50,201 nucleotides of DNA from Candidatus Dormiibacterota bacterium (GTDB taxonomy: Bacteria; Chloroflexota; Dormibacteria; Aeolococcales; Aeolococcaceae), in the NCBI GenBank assembly GCA_003132525.1, contig PKXZ01000015.1:1-50201 (forward strand), read 5' to 3'. Below the pieces are notes generated by a model that did no database searches, was not told the DNA's origin, and was given only the letters and a program-made list of their open reading frames with translations. Positions 50,038 to 50,201 of the stretch are shown in pieces. Position 1 is the stretch's first letter. Every line of letters begins with the position of its first letter. The position numbers and the translations under genes were made by a program.

Positions 50038-50201
50038 TCAGTCACCGAGATGACGCATGACGTCGAGCACGGTGTCGGCGGTCGGACCGTGCATCTCACT
50101 CACGACACGGCCGTCCGCCAGGAAGACGACGCGGTCTGCGTGCGCCGCTGCCAGCGGATCGTGGGTGACCATGATGATCGTCTGACCCAGCGCCGACACC
50201 G
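50038..50201 (-). CDS. ABC transporter ATP-binding protein, C-terminal end
   Basis: The frame is open to the window edge and gives the last 53 residues. The H-loop TIIMVTHDPLAAAHADRVVFL is followed by ADGRVVSE, which marks the end of a MacB/LolD-type ATPase. Walker motifs lie outside. The stop TGA at 50038-50040 is 21 bases before the permease start, so the two are one operon. Confidence 0.85.
   Translation of the reverse strand, partial: VSALGQTIIMVTHDPLAAAHADRVVFLADGRVVSEMHGPTADTVLDVMRHLGD

Overview
The window is a GC-rich chromosomal segment (50,201 bases) with dense genes, many GTG/TTG starts, 4-base start/stop overlaps and many short-leader or leaderless promoters. The gene content fits a high-GC Gram-positive or a related terrestrial lineage such as an actinobacterium or Candidatus Dormibacterota: a mycothiol maleylpyruvate isomerase-like protein, a DUF1906 (Rv2525c-like) secreted protein, a CGNR regulator, MMPL transport, an ECF sigma/ZAS anti-sigma pair and CDTRP-repeat secreted proteins. 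No rRNA, tRNA, CRISPR array, integrase or insertion sequence was found, and the exact phylum is an inference.

Layout. 1-8.3 kb is a secreted-protein block: the end of a subtilisin-like protease, a large repeat/NHL propeller protein with a possibly structured leader, a DUF899 protein, a G1 (eqolisin) peptidase and a GT87-like membrane glycosyltransferase. 8.4-14.4 kb holds a GT39-like glycosyltransferase, a zinc alcohol dehydrogenase, an ArsR/SRPBCC gene pair with a palindromic operator, and a DPP-IV-like peptidase. 14.4-20.2 kb is a cyclic-di-GMP locus: two paralogous EAL-GAF-GGDEF proteins in divergent orientation, one with a conserved EAL site and one with a degenerate EAL site, separated by a 44-residue secreted micropeptide gene. 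20.2-29.3 kb holds an ABC exporter pair, a COG4705 membrane protein, a mycothiol-type isomerase, an MMPL transporter preceded by a leaderless 24-codon upstream ORF, a FAD amine oxidase and a GT-C-like membrane protein.

29.4-33.3 kb is a tightly coupled operon of ECF sigma factor, anti-sigma factor, ABC ATPase, ABC permease and a truncated secreted-protein remnant, closed by a strong hairpin. 33.4-44.5 kb is mixed metabolism: Tat-exported flavin amine oxidase, a CGNR regulator divergent from a small protein, an HD protein overlapping a DUF1906 protein, GNAT acetyltransferase, GH3 lipoprotein, LLM oxidoreductase, a YcaQ/AlkZ-like DNA glycosylase coupled to a MetE-like methyltransferase, and AzlCD. 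44.5-47.5 kb is a metal cluster (CDF exporter, Fur-family regulator, NiCoT importer) with an inserted repeat element. The right edge is a MacB/FtsX-type permease and the end of its ATPase.

The most promising new biology: the c-di-GMP pair with its micropeptide, the MMPL upstream ORF and overlapping palindrome, the sigma/anti-sigma/ABC operon, and the shared direct-repeat operators at the CGNR promoter pair.
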